This document shows, piece by piece, positions 35,107 through 47,981 of a DNA stretch of 64,000 bases (position 1 is the stretch's first letter; each line of letters starts with the position of its first letter). Location of the stretch: NCBI GenBank assembly GCA_946800325.1, contig OX326957.1, positions 49,595,307-49,659,306 on the forward strand, given 5' to 3'. The position numbers and the translations under genes are program-made. The stretch comes from Luzula sylvatica (lineage: Eukaryota; Streptophyta; Magnoliopsida; Poales; Juncaceae). A model generated the notes under the pieces. The model had not been told where the DNA came from. It did no database searches and saw only the letters and a program-made list of their open reading frames with translations.

Positions 35107-35504
35107 AGGATTAATCCTTTGGAGCTAAAAGTGATCGAATCCGAGCCGTCGTGTTTTTCGTCGTCACCGAATCAAACGTGATTCGGAGGTAATTTAGATG
35201 AAGCTTTTGTTTCGATGTTTAATTTAATTGCATCGATTATCGTGGTCATGTCGTGGGACTCTACACCGGGTGCCGAATGGCAAAGGATCGTCGATACAAA
35301 TATCGTGCGCCGGTGTGATCTTCGGCGCATATACCAGAAATTGAGAATAAGACCCCATGGGAAGGAGCATCTGGATGATTGGATCCCCCGATACCTTTCA
35401 TGCCAGTGTGGGACCATTGCATAGCGAACTGTATAAGTATGCCAGTACCACACTCCCACAACTGTACTGACACATGACATTCATGTCCTCCATTAAACTA
35501 ATTT
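35107..35504. mobile_element. Right flank of the retroelement host of solo LTR 1
   Basis: Continues the sequence interrupted by solo LTR 1. It includes a moderately GC-rich part (ATCGTGGTCATGTCGTGGGA and a GCGCCGGTGTGATCTTCGGC stretch). Short open frames here have no recognised homology. Confidence 0.35.
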
Positions 35505-36290
35505 TTTTCTGAAAATTTAAAAATTAAAAATAATAGAAAATATATAATAATATTAATATACTAATATTTTAAAATTTTAAAAATATATATTATAAAAACC
35601 ATTTTTTAATAAATAAATATTTTCCAAAAATTTTAAAATGAAATATAATAGAAAAATATAATAATATTAATATACTAATATTTTCAGAATTAAAATATTT
35701 TAAAACCATTTTTATTGAATTAAAATTTTCTAAAAATTTTAAAAGTAAAAATAATAGAAAAATATAATAATATAAAATACTATTTATTTAAGAATTTAAA
35801 AATATATTATAAAAATAATTTTTTATTAAATTATATTTCATGAAAATTTTAAAATTAAAATAAAAGAAAATATAATAATATTAATATACTAATAATTTCA
35901 GAAATTAAAATATATTATAAAAACCATTTTTTATAAAATTAATATTTTCTGAAAATTTACAAATTAAAAATAATAGAAAATTATCATAATATTTTCAGAA
36001 ATTCAAAATATATTATAAAAACCATTTTTTATAAAATTAATATTTTCTGAAAATTTACAAATTAAAAATAATAGAAAATTATCATAATATTTTCAGAAAT
36101 TCAAAATATATTATAAAAACCATTTTTTATGAAATAAATATTTTATGAAAATTTACAAAAAAAAAAATCGAAAAAATATAATAATATTTATATGCTGATA
36201 TTTTCAGAAATTAAAAATATATTATAAAAAACATTTTTTATATACTAATATTTTTCTGAAAATATATTTTCTGAATATTTTCTAAAAACA
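35505..36290. repeat. AT-rich tandem array, period about 98-120 bp
   Basis: About seven variants of a unit containing TTTTCTGAAAATTT, AATTAAAAATAATAGAAAA, TATAATAATATT and ATATTATAAAAACCATTTTT. Two adjacent units (35943 and 36041) are nearly identical at a 98-bp period. Confidence 0.85.
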
Positions 36291-36299
36291 TTTAATAAA

Positions 36300-36625
36300 T
36301 ATATTTAACCTAATTAAACCCTAATTAAAAATATATTTAATTTAATTAAATATATATTGAAGCCAATTAAACCTAATTAAACCCTAAATTTCTGAAATAA
36401 AAAAAGCCGTTTTGTACATACCCAATTAACCTAATCAATTTACTAACCAATTGAATCTAATTAAACCCGAAATTATTGAAGCCAATTAAACCCTAAATTT
36501 ATGAAGTTCAAAATTAAAACCGATTTCGTACATAACCAATTAACCCAATCAATTTACTAATCAATTGAACCTAATTAAATCCTAATTTATTGAAGCCAAT
36601 TAAATCCTAAATTTCTGAAATTTAA
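36300..36625. repeat. Second tandem array, period about 120 bp
   Basis: The blocks TTGAAGCCAATTAAACC, CCTAAATTTCTGAA, CATACCCAATTAACC and CAATTTACTAACCAATTGAA recur two to three times with changes. Confidence 0.75.
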
Positions 36626-37134
36626 AAGGCGGAACACTCAGTTTACAAGAAGGGAGAAATCTCGATTTGGAAGAAGAAGAAAGAAAGAAAAACTAGGAAA
36701 GAAGAAAGAATAAAGGGAGAAGAAAGAAGAAAAAAGGAGGGGGTGCTGTTGCAGTTATTACATCCTATTTCGTCGTAGGGTTCGGTGAAAGAAGGTAAAT
36801 GTAAAAAGACGCGTCCACATGCACACGATTTTTACTCGGGACTCACTAACAAATGAATGCATCCTTTCGTCAGAGGATTTGGTGAAAGAGATTAACAATG
36901 CTTAATTCTGTAATTAAAATCCAAATTAATGTCTGAGCTCTTTCGTCAGGTTTCCTGGCGAAAAAACTAGATATAAAAATTTGCCAAATCCGTAGCTATT
37001 CGTACAAATTGGGTTTTTGACAAGGCTACGTGTAAAAAAACATTCAATTTGGATGATTTGGGAAAGAATTCTAATTTAGATAAAAATAAGTTCAGTTTCT
37101 TACGGTGAAATTTATCAGGAAAATATACTGGTCA
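36626..37134. other. Intergenic with TTTCGTCG-type repeats
   Basis: A GAAGAA-rich stretch (36660-36740), then repeated variants of TTTCGTCGTAGGGTTCGGTG and TTTCGTCAGAGGATTTGGTG. Such GTCG-rich subterminal repeats resemble CACTA element ends, but no CACTA terminus was found. Confidence 0.35.
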
Positions 37135-40100
37135 TATATATTAGGGGTAATTTCAGTATATCCCTTCAAAAATTCAAAATATCAAATTTATCTCTCTAAA
37201 CTTGATAATATCAAATTTATCCCCCTAAAACTCAACTTCTTTCAAATTAACAAAAATGTTAAATTTAACAGAAATTTTGTGAAATGACATTTTTACCCAT
37301 AAAAAAATATCTTAGTGAAACCCATGAACCATTTCTTGTTCCAAGCTCGATAAACAAGTTCTTCTCCTAGGTATGCATGGATAAAGCTGAGTTTTTCTTC
37401 GTTTCTTTTCTTCTACAACTAAGAGCTTCACTCTTTGAGCTTTACTACTTGATTGTCCTCCAGCTTCGCTACTTGATTCTCCTCCAGCTCCATAAGAGCT
37501 TCGCTATTCGTCTTCTTCAACGAAGGTCTGGAGCAACACGATTTGGTTCTCCAGACCCCTTAAAACCTATGCTCTTCTCTTGTTCAACGAAAGTACCATA
37601 ATTACAACTACTGCAATGTGCCAGTAGAAGAACTCAATTCTCCAGCTCCGCTCCTCCAACTAAATTGTTCGTCGTTGGTGTTAGTAGAACGAGGTGCCAC
37701 AGCCAGTGTTCGATTAAGTGCTTCGTGTAGGGAATTATCCCGACCCCGGACCCACGCAGCGGATATGAAGGCCTGGTCCGGTTCCCAAAACCCAAGATCA
37801 CGCCTCGACTTCGAGAGTACGATGAAAAAGAAGGATAGATCTTTACCGACGTGAAATTGATCACGCTCGAAGGGTTGTCGCTTATCCTCCTAATTTACTC
37901 CTTCGGTGTCACGTTGGTGACTAGCCCGTGCGTCCCATACCACACGTCTCCCACCGTCTTGACACGCCTCTGGTTGTGTTCGTGCGTCCCACGTCCACAC
38001 GCTTCCCACCACTTCGTCGCCGACAGTTTTGCTCCTTCGGTTTGATCACAATCGAAGAGCCACAAACGTCGCTCCTCTACTCGTATCCACCGTGAGTCTT
38101 AGCACCTCGGTTACGGATATACCTGCCTAGACGATATACCGGTAAACTTGCTTGATCGAATTGATTCTCTAAACCGAGAAAAACTGTTTTTCTCGTTTCT
38201 CTCTTTTGGCACCCTTTCACTCTCAGGAAATATGTCTCTCTATTCCTGGATTAATTCTCTGGATAGAATGAATTGGACTGCACTGATAATTCAACTGGTT
38301 GAACTGATTAGAGAGTGAGAGAAACATCATATTTATACAACATAGGATAAGGATGGGCCAAAAGGTATGTATATCTACTATACACCTTTTCGAACAGAAA
38401 AATGCATACACCCTTTCAGTATTCTGTCGAAACGAAAATATTAAATCGTTCCAACCGACTTCAAACCTTAACAAAAGTTGTAGATAATCTTATTATCTTT
38501 CTAACCCAATTTGTACTGGCCCAATTGGAGTTCGGATGCGAACGTTACGACGGTTTTACTAACTGTATGTCAAACTGTCGCACCCTTTCGGTATTCCATT
38601 AAAACGATACTGATACTTCGTTCAAATGAAATATTTTTCTACATGAAAATTCTAGATAATCTCATTATCTATCTAACTCAATTTGAACCATTCAAATTGG
38701 AGTTTCCTACTGAAAGTTATGCCAGTTTTACTAAAACTGTTTCTTATGCCTACGAACGCGTACGTTCGTTTATCCTTATGTACACTTTTACGGGTTGATC
38801 CGAAACTGTTTTTCTTTCACTTCGATACTATCATGACAATGCTTCAGTCCAAGGTTCGTGTTTTTTATTCTGATTTTTGATCGATTTTGTGATTAATTGG
38901 GATGAATTAAGGAAAAATAGTTTTCTATTAGGGTCAAATATGCCGAATTAGGAAAAAATAGGGTAAATTTAGATTATATCGGGGTCAATTCGATTATTTA
39001 GAGTCAATTTGATTACAGTACCGAACTTTGATTTATATTGTCAAAGTTAAATCGATTATTTAGAGTAATTATAACTGAATTAGGATATTTAATTACAGTA
39101 ACTTAACCTTAATTTCAGGTAGCAATTGCACTATGCCAATTCACGAAGAAGATCTCACATAAATCATGAGTCGGAGAAATGCAAGTTTCTCAAAATTCCC
39201 AAACATTTTCGAAATTCTCGCACAATACTAGTTCCTGTCTTTGTGTGAATGTAATAAATTTTTGTGTTGTTTTATTTTGTAATTGTTCTTACGAGTATTA
39301 GAGTATTGAATGTGTGTTGCAAAAAATATCTGAAATGTGTCTGTGTGATTGTTATTATGTCTCTCGACGAAATATAAAAGAAAAATAAAATGCCACATAA
39401 CCAAATATATATTGATACCACGTAATCTAGTACAATATATATTGAGTTGTCTTGCGTAGACGCATAACATAACAAAATTGGTAGCACACAACATAACCAA
39501 ATATTTGAATTCATAAACAACATAACAAGATTGGTACCACACGACATAACCATATATAATGCATTGTCTAGTAAAAAAATTGGTACAACACAACATAACG
39601 AAATTGAATTCATAAACAACAAAGAAACGACACGATTGCTCTCCCATGGAAACATATATTCGATCTCTTTTCTTAAATCATTTGACTCATAGGTGAATAT
39701 ATCCGCAAAAACTGTTTTTTGTTTGGGAAAGCAATATTTTTTTTCCTCGATGAATTCTTGACTAGTTTGAAGTAATCTCCGTACCTAATTTTTAACTTGT
39801 GCTTAGATGAAACCTAGCCAAAATGAAATAAATTAAGAGTGAAGTTAGATACTTGTAACTCGATTGATTGCGATTCAGAAATAAACAAAATGCACTGATA
39901 AAAATCAGAAATATATTTTTAGGAAATAACAAATTATGTTTAGCCCAAATGAAGTTAACAATACATAATTCATATATTCTTATTGTGATTTAATTGATTT
40001 CAATCATACTAATCAAGCAAACTAGCAGCAAGGGTCAATTACAACCGGGAACTACAACTAGAGTATTGAATCAAAAATCAAATTTAATCAACCCCTTTTT

Positions 40101-40747
40101 ACTCAAATCAGTCCCTTTTATCATACAAGAGTCAAAATGTTAATATGAAATAGAATATCTAGAGTTGCATACCCATACATTTACGACATTTGAAGATGAA
40201 AAATCACAAAAGAAAATCTGGACAAGTGGATTCGGAGGTGACTGAGCGAATAAGGTGGCTCGGCGACGAAGGTGGAGGTGAGGGTGGGCGGATTTATCTG
40301 CATTTTTGGCCGAGTAGAGTCAGAGAAGAGGAAAAAAGGCACAGTCGCACAGGTTTGGCTGGGTTTGATCTTCACTTTTTAGGTTTTGGTCGAGCATAGT
40401 CAAGCATGGTAGGAGAAGAGAAGAAGATGAAAAGGACAGTGTGTGTGAAATAACAAAGATAAGAAATAATTATCAAGGGTATTTTTGTCATTTAAATTTG
40501 TCATATGTGATTTAACTAGATTTAATATTTGTAAACTATGATTAATGAATGATAAGTTAGCGGTTTAGACAAATTTGATATGATATAAACTTTATGGGGA
40601 TAAATTTGATAGCTTTAAATTTTTAAAAGGTAAATTTGATATTTTTGAAAATTTTGAAGAATATATTTGATATTATCAAGTTTAGGAGGATAAATTTGAT
40701 ATTTTGAAGTTTTGAAGGGATATACATGAAATTAACCCTATATATTA
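37135..40747. mobile_element. Second Mutator-like element with 9-bp target duplication
   Basis: The element is 37144-40738, starting GGGGTAATTTCAGTATATCC. The right end carries the near-identical inverted sequence GGGTTAATTTCATGTATATCC. A perfect 9-bp duplication TATATATTA flanks it (37135-37143 and 40739-40747). The terminal inverted repeats are rich in ATATCAAATTTATCC, as in the element at 5020. No transposase is visible. A solo LTR (37726-38819) interrupts it. Confidence 0.85.
37721..38824 (-). mobile_element. Solo LTR 2 with CTTCG target duplication, nested in a Mutator-like element
   Basis: The LTR is 37726-38819 (1094 bp). On its own strand it begins TGAAAGAAAAACAG and ends CCCTACA, flanked by a perfect 5-bp duplication CTTCG (37721-37725 and 38820-38824). 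It is a clear relative of solo LTR 1 in inverted orientation, including ACCGGACCAGGCCTTCATAT-like and TGATCAATTTCACG blocks. Inserting into an existing Mutator-like element makes it the younger event. Confidence 0.88.
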
Positions 40748-41239
40748 ACACGAATATACTAGCTAGCTCTAAGTAGCATTTTTTGAATCCAACCTGAATT
40801 TGGCGTGATGATCAATATAATCGATTGAACTTGTGATTATTTATTGGTAACGGTGTTATTACTCTCTCTACACGGATCACTACATTGCAAATACCACGTA
40901 AATCAAACTCGAATAAAGCATGTCAAAAGTTTTCGATTTCCGAGGCAAATTGCAACCTTTTGATCCCAAAACAGCTTGTCATTACTCAATTACTATTATG
41001 ATAATCATGCAAAGCTAATCATTTCTGACTCCCCACCTTTCATTATTCCTTAACAGCAAGGTAGCAAACTCCCCAAAAAAACAAACAAGTTTTCTGGGCT
41101 TAGCATGGCTGGCCTTCATTACACAATGTTCATAAAACAGAGCAGCCTGTTTTGTACAAACACAGCCCATTGGTTTTATATTCAACTCCATTATAGATTT
41201 TTACTGGTACAGAGAGTAATTAAATTAGTAATTACACAA
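40748..41239. other. Intergenic, nothing recognised
   Basis: AT-rich, no gene or repeat identified. Confidence 0.4.
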
Positions 41240-41620
41240 GGGGGGCATTTGGTCGTGCTTTAAAATTGATATGCCTTGATATCCATCCTAATTTATTTTA
41301 TTTTCATATTTGATTTGCACACTCGGTAATAAAATAAATGAATACTCCATTTTTTAGGACATAGTTGATGGAAATAAGATTTCCATCAAAATTGGCGGAT
41401 TTGCTATATTCTCACGAAGAGGGAATATATTTTTTTTCCTTTTCAAAAATTAAAAGGTCAAACCTTCCATAAATAAACTCAATTTTATATTTTTAAAACA
41501 TGTCATGGAATAAATAAACGTATCAACCAAACATGATAATACAGTATGTCATAAAATGATATGTCTTGACATAAAGTATGTCAAGACATTCTCCAAAACA
41601 CGAACCAAACGACCGACCCC
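41240..41620. mobile_element. Short MITE
   Basis: About 380 bp with inverted ends: GGGGGCATTTGGTCGTGCTTT on the left, and on the right the complement of GGGGTCGGTCGTTTGGTTCG. Internal TATGTC, TTGATAT and TGACATA blocks are palindromic. No clear target duplication was found, so the class is open (hAT or PIF-like). Confidence 0.65.
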
Positions 41621-42498
41621 TAAAAGTGAAAAGAGGGGCTGCTGGGTCTGTGTTGTTCATCCATTAGGACCATTACTGATGCCATCTAATGAGCTTCAGT
41701 ATTTTAGACATGGTAGGAATCCTTGAATTGGATCTGTGATTTGAAAAAGAACCGTGGGTCCTTTTCCTTTAATGGTATTTGGCAAAGGACAATTTAATTA
41801 CCACTGTTTCATCTCAGTACTTTTCACTTTTCACTTTTCAGTATTACCACTTTCCAAACTTTTCTTACAGATTAGGGTTTGAAACTAACTCTGAAAAAGA
41901 TTTGAAGAACTCATGCACAAGAGATGGTCTGAGAACCATGTTAAGTTAAGACACACACCCACACACACACACACAGTACCAAAAGAGTGAATAAGTTAAT
42001 CAGAAACATGCATTATTACTGGTATGAAAAAAACCGTTACCCCACCGAATTTATTAACTTCACATGCCTGCCAACTTTATCTTGGTCTCGATCTGACATG
42101 ATAATAAATGACATGCAATGCATAAATGAGAGAATGGAGCACAAAAACTTTGGTTCGGTTTGCTCTTGTTTAGGTATTAGTTGAAACCACCTTTTCACAG
42201 CTCTGATCTACCCTGCCTTTTGTGAAATATATGTGGGCATACTTTGCTCAGAATAGTTACCATACTGATTGGATGTTAAAAACTTAAAAATACTCAAAAC
42301 AAGATTGATTGCACACCTAATTTATACATCCACACAATTGAAATGACTGCAAACACAGCTAGCCAAAGGCCTTTAGATTAATTTCTGCGGTCCTGCTCAC
42401 TCTCGCGCACAGTTAAAGACATGATCATAAATTCGGGTGAAAGATGGCGACCTACTTGACACATCGACAGATAGAGGTTCGATCGAGCGAGGAGGACC
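41621..42498. promoter_or_regulatory. Upstream region of the GDSL gene
   Basis: Gene-free. Contains a CA microsatellite (41950-41975) and AT-rich sequence. It is probably the promoter of the GDSL gene. Confidence 0.4.
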
Positions 42499-42513
42499 TC
42501 TATATATATATAG
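42499..42513 (+). promoter_or_regulatory. Candidate TATA box of the GDSL gene
   Basis: CTATATATATATAG lies about 55-70 bp upstream of the start codon, a plausible distance for a short 5' leader. Confidence 0.5.
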
Positions 42514-42568
42514 CCATTTGATATTAACTCAACATCAAATCTCTAAAACCCTAGTACTTTTCCCAACA

Positions 42569-44076
42569 ATGGCTTCATCAATGGGTACTCTCATATCTTC
42601 TCTCATGATTTCTTTCTTAGCTCTTACGATATTTTCGAGACATTGTGAGGCTGCCAGAGCTTTCTTTGTCTTTGGTGATTCTCTCGTGGATAATGGCAAT
42701 AATAATTATCTAATGACTACTGCTCGTGCCGACTCGTATCCATATGGAATCGATTTCCCGACTCATCGGGCTACCGGAAGGTTCAGTAACGGATTAAACA
42801 TCCCCGACTTGCTTAGTATGTCCTATAAACAAACCTCTTCTTTGTATTTACGTATCGTATAAATTATATTAATTAACGTGGAAAATGCGGTTAATTCAGG
42901 TGAACAAATTGGATCGGAGACAACATTACCATACTTGAGCTCCGAGCTACAAGGGGAAAGACTTCTTGTAGGTGCCAATTTCGCCTCGGCTGGAGTTGGC
43001 ATTTTGAACGACACTGGATATCAATTTGTAAGAACATAAATTTTATTGTAAATAGTAAATTTATCATGTGAATTGAGCAAAAACGAGTACACCATATAAT
43101 GGCTCTCTTTTTTTGGTCTATATGACAGGTTAACATAATTAGAATAAATCAACAGCTACAATACTTCCAACAATACCAACACAGATTAAGCATGATCGTA
43201 GGTCCCAATCAGGCGAAACGTGTAGTGAACGGTGCACTCACTCTGATAACGTTAGGAGGCAACGATTTCGTGAACAATTACTATTTGGTTCCTTTCTCTG
43301 TTCGGTCTCGCCAATTTGCCTTGCCAGACTACGTCAAGTACATCATCTCCGAGTACAAGAAGATTCTCGCGGTACTTTTGCAATTATTTCTACATATGAA
43401 TTTTTATTTTGTCCTTAGTTTGCAAACTTATCTTTTAAAAATATTTTTTTTTACTTCCATATTTGCAGAGGTTGCATGAATTGGGGGCTAGCCGTGTGCT
43501 AGTGACAGGTACGGGTCCAATTGGGTGCGTGCCGGCTGAGCTGGCATTGAGAAGCCCAACTGGAAACTGTGACGAGGAGCTAATGAGAGCTGCATCTCTA
43601 TTCAATTCACAATTAATTGAGATAATAAACGAGCTCAACAGCAAGATCGGTTCAAATGTTTTTGTCGCAGCCAATGCGCAACAAATGCACTTTGATTTCA
43701 TCGCCAATCCACAAGATTTCGGTAAATTTCTACACATCTTGAAAGGAAAAATATTTGTTATTATCTCGTAAAGTGATTGTATTGATCTAGTATGTCATTT
43801 TGACTATAAAACTCGTATATTTCAAAAAATTTAGGTTTTGTGACGGCAAAAATCGCGTGTTGTGGACAAGGACCCTTTAACGGTATCGGGTTATGTACAC
43901 CAGCATCCAATTTGTGCGCGAATCGAGACGAATATGCATTTTGGGATGCGTTTCACCCGACTGAGAAAGCGAACCGAATAATTGTGAGTCATATGATGAC
44001 CGGCTCGACCGATTATATGCACCCGATGAATCTGAGCACCATTTTGGCTCTCGACGAGATGAAATATAATAACTAG
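42569..44076 (+). CDS. GDSL esterase/lipase (LTL1/At5g33370-like), 5 exons
   Basis: Secreted SGNH-hydrolase. Exons 42569-42815, 42900-43027, 43129-43371, 43469-43721 and 43835-44076 total 1113 nt, about 370 aa, the usual family length. An N-terminal signal peptide is visible (hydrophobic run [14 protein letters not shown], cleavage likely near CEAARA). The catalytic blocks are all present: block [14 protein letters not shown] with the nucleophile Ser, the block II-type Gly context in GANFASAG, the block [13 protein letters not shown]sn, and block [11 protein letters not shown] with catalytic Asp and His. Close Arabidopsis relatives act on cuticle lipids or in salt tolerance. The substrate here is inferred, not shown. 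Intron positions fit the family's five-exon pattern. The start was chosen so that the signal peptide is N-terminal. A longer frame back to 42437 lacks support. Confidence 0.93.
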
Positions 44077-45554
44077 GTGGTACTTAATTGTTTGTATCTT
44101 TGCTTACAACTTGTAAGCTCGAATTAAATTATGTGTTTGTGGTATAAGTTTGGGCGAACTAGTTCATGTATTCAAGTTTGTATTTCTCTAGATTAATATA
44201 TGAAGTTTCAATAGAAATCGATTAGTTTGAAATAATGGTGAATTTAAAGGCTGGTTTGTGTATGTTTTTATGAGACACGATACAAATCTCGTCTTTTTTT
44301 GTCCGAATTTTTCTTTTCATCTACCACGTGACATTTATTGATAGGACGAAAAAAAATGAGTAACTCATCAAATCTAATTAGTAGATATGAAAAAAAAATA
44401 GGAGAATATAAAATCAAGATTAATATCAATACTATGTTTTTACTGCCTTCGACTTTGAAATGGCCGGTACAAGTCAAATTATTATTATGTACATATCGGT
44501 ACCACTTCCATTGGAAAGGAAATTAAACTAACTAATTAAGGACCAATTGACCACGAACTATTGGCTAGTATTCATGCACAAGACATGGAAAAAAAAAGTC
44601 AAAATAGAATCGTTCTTTTCAAAAGAGAATCCAATAACACGAACCGAATTGCCTATATAGAAATCATTTAAAAAAAAAAACATTTTGCATATGATTTCCA
44701 TTTCCAATTACAAGAGAAATTTTACAACTGAAAATCAAAAAAAAGAAAAGAAAAGGTAGATATCTGAAACAAAGTAATTCACACCGAAGCCAAGAATCAG
44801 ACTTGCCTAGAAATTTAAAAATTCATCGGCCCTGGTTGATTTCCTCCTTAATTGGTATCTCGCATGAAATAAGAACTCCACTTAATTTTGATTGTATCGA
44901 AGAACTCATCGATGGACTGAGAATCGAACGCCGTAAAGAGAACCTTGCTCTCGATCAAGGAAGTATTTGCCATGGATTTGTGAATGAGAATGAAATTTAG
45001 AAAAATATAATGACTTTGATGTTCCATAGCCATCATTTAAAAGCCACGAGAACGGGTGAATGGTACGACAAGTAGGAGGTTTGTTTTTTTCTCTCCTTTT
45101 ACTTAAGGTGCCCCCCCTGCAAATTATCAAAATACCATCCATATCCCTACACAATATTTGAAAATATCAACATGCCCCAACAAAATTTTTTTTTTTTTTT
45201 TTTGCATTACCCCAACAAAATATAAGAAATATCATATATACTCTTACAAAACGTAACAAATAAGTAACACGTATTCTGTGTTGCACGGATACATGGTATC
45301 CCTTGTGACATGATGAAACGTCATGTGGTAAACTAAATCTTTATATTCGATTATTTACTTATATGTATTATTTATTTATTTTCAGTTTTAAATTTGATTT
45401 TATTGTTTTAAGTTTATTTATGTATACTCTTCATAAATATTCGAAAAATCAACATGAAATATTTGATAAGTTTTAGTTATTATCTCAAAACAAAATATGC
45501 ACATACGATACACGGAATATCCAATACATATTCAACTAGTATCCAATATCATAT
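44077..45554. other. 3' flank of the GDSL gene and AT-rich intergenic
   Basis: No gene is supported. It includes the likely GDSL 3' UTR and a T-homopolymer (45187-45204). Confidence 0.4.
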
Positions 45555-46118
45555 ATTGTATCTGGGGATAGGATCAATGGCCAACACTCTTGTTTGGCCA
45601 ACGTCGGCCAACACCACTTATTTCACTAAATCTAAACATGAGAATCAAATTTTAACCGTATAGATATGATTTATATTATTTGAGAATGTTGTAGATTCAA
45701 TTTCATGAAAAATAAAAATTTCTATCATACTTATCATAATACTTAAAAAAAATTAACGGTCGAAAATAGTTACAACATGAATCATCATTAAATAAATTTT
45801 GAAATTCGATTTTTTTGGTTTGGATGTATTTGAAATCATATAGATAGGCTAAGGATGAATTTTTACTAGGTTTCGAATTTCTCTTCATGGAAATCTATAA
45901 ATTTACCAAAATGGACGGTTGTGAAAATATGTTATCGATTTTGTTAGATACAAAAATCAAAATTGTACAAAATTTATTCTACATCATATCTAAATGATAT
46001 AAAACATATCTATACGGTTAAAATTCGATTATAATATTTAGATTTAGTGAAATAAGTGGTGTTGGCCGACGTTGACCGAACAAGAGTGTTGGCCATTGAT
46101 CCTATCCCATTGTATCTG
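45555..46118. mobile_element. Mutator-type MITE with 10-bp target duplication
   Basis: The element is 45565-46108 (544 bp). Both ends carry GGGATAGGATCAATGGCCAA as near-perfect inverted repeats that extend about 110 bp, with TTAACCGTATAGATATG in both arms. It is flanked by a perfect ATTGTATCTG duplication (45555-45564 and 46109-46118). Length and duplication size fit a Mutator-like MITE. Noncoding. Confidence 0.85.
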
Positions 46119-46844
46119 ATACGATGCAACTTAATTAATTTTTGAAGTCTCGCATAACCAACCATATACCATTTTCTTATTTAATTTAAAGAATTCCCAA
46201 ACTATCCAAGATTAATATGTCATTATATATATTATATTTCATGTGCTTATGATTAAGTAAGAGATCTGATGGTTTTTGTAAAAAAATAAATAAGGAGAGA
46301 TATTGGTGATTTTTATGGAAATAAGAGAATTTTGTGGGTGTGTATGATGCAAGTGTATGATGTAAAAAGAACAATTCAATAAAATCAAATCAAATCGTAA
46401 ATATGTATTAAAAAATGACACTTGTTATAAAATACTACGAAAGTATATAGAAAATGAGATTCTAGGATTTTCGGGTTAATATGTTGGAACATATGGAAGG
46501 AGCGAAATATGAAAATATGCCGATATAATATGTTGGAACAAATGGAAGGAGCAGAATATGAGAATATGCCGATAAAAGAGAAAAACCAACGAGATGAAAC
46601 GGCATCGAAGGCGGTAAGAAGCTATTTGCTATTCCGTAGATTAAGATAAAGAACCAAGTCTAAGAGTAGTCTATGGACAGAGGCATAAATTAAGAAACAA
46701 TCAACACCGGTAAGTAAATTTTCTCTACACTTTTAATACAACTCCAAGGATGACAACTACCATCCTTATTCACAAAAAAGTTCAAATGCAAAAACACGAT
46801 CTCACACAAATACTAAATAGTATTTTTAAAAATAAATAAATATA
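46119..46844. other. Intergenic with a 53-bp tandem duplication
   Basis: The block ATATGTTGGAACATATGGAA, GGAGCGAAATATGA and AATATGCCGATA is present twice (about 46479-46531 and 46532-46574). Otherwise AT-rich, no gene. Confidence 0.6.
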
Positions 46845-46961
46845 GAAGACACGGTGGTCCTCCATCTATTAATGTCAATGAGACTTGAACCAATAATTTT
46901 TCACAACATATGTTTTTTTTTCCCACACCAACCAACTGGGTTATGGACCCATTAACGCTAA
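46845..46961 (-). mobile_element. tRNA-like SINE copy 1
   Basis: On the minus strand it reads CCATAACCCAGTTGGTTG (A-box-like), then ATATGTTGTGA, then GGTTCAAGTCTCATTGAC (B-box-like). The same layout occurs at 53075 and 55968. The SINE call rests on the internal-promoter-like boxes and repetition. Confidence 0.55.
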
Positions 46962-47981
46962 ATCGTATCTTATCATAATAAACACAACAAATTCATAAAA
47001 ACAATCAAATACAAAACAACAATGACACGGATATGGTAATACATGTATTTGTATCTAGTTAGTATATGAATATATTAACTGGATATACATATATAGATGA
47101 ATACATATATATTTTTGAATCGATTAATACATTTTATGGATGTGCATTCTCGTGTGCACGTCATCAATATGAATGCGACACATTACGATTCAATTTTATC
47201 AAATTTTGATTTATTGTCCAATTTTGATCGCATTTGTGCGCTCCAAACACGCACTCCAAAAAGATATAAATTGTTATACAAAAAATATAATCCAGTCAAT
47301 TTTTTTTATACAAAAAGGTGCATCATACATACATAAATGAATATCATATAACATAAAAAAAACATGTATCGTATTAAATAAATATATCATACATACAAAA
47401 AAATATAATATATATTGTGTTTAATAAATATATATACAAAAATGTATAAAATGTATAAAATACATATAAAAAATATATAAAACTTCGATGATAGGTGACG
47501 TGCATTTTGGAATGCATATAATTCGCTCAAAATTTGAAAAACAGTCACGTGTCGATTTTTTTTATTGATTACATGCACGCAGAGTGCACTCGAATTCATA
47601 ATTTTTTCTCATTTTTTCTTTTGTAGGGTTGCACGAATTTTTTGAGTTTTTTTATAGTCGTATATATGCAAGAAAACCTTCAGTTGTTTTTTATTTATTT
47701 TATCTTTAATATGAACAGTAATCTTCTTTTTCAGAACTGACAGGCATCTCCACTTCCGATTGGAAGAAAAGTAAGTGAGAAAATCGAAGAGAAAAAGACG
47801 CATGAAATGAGGCTACACCTCACCATTTCCATTTTTAAATTTCCAGAGGGCTCCTCCGAGTATCTTCTGCATGACCGAATTAGATTGTTCTTCCTTTACA
47901 TGAATCTTCATATTATTAACTAATTATAACATTTGAAGATATTTATACAAAGCACAAAAAATAGAAATCATGCATAATACT
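46962..47981. other. AT-rich intergenic
   Basis: No gene, RNA or repeat recognised. Confidence 0.4.

Noticed and set aside
34716..35114. 132-aa and 100-aa plus-strand frames in the solo LTR
   Set aside because: They lie within the LTR, differ between the two copies and show no known domain.
35505..36290. CRISPR-like array
   Set aside because: Units are long, AT-rich and contiguous without unique spacers, in a plant nuclear genome.
42437..42568. Earlier start codon for the GDSL gene
   Set aside because: It would place 44 unrelated residues before an otherwise clear signal peptide, and a TATA-like sequence lies inside it.
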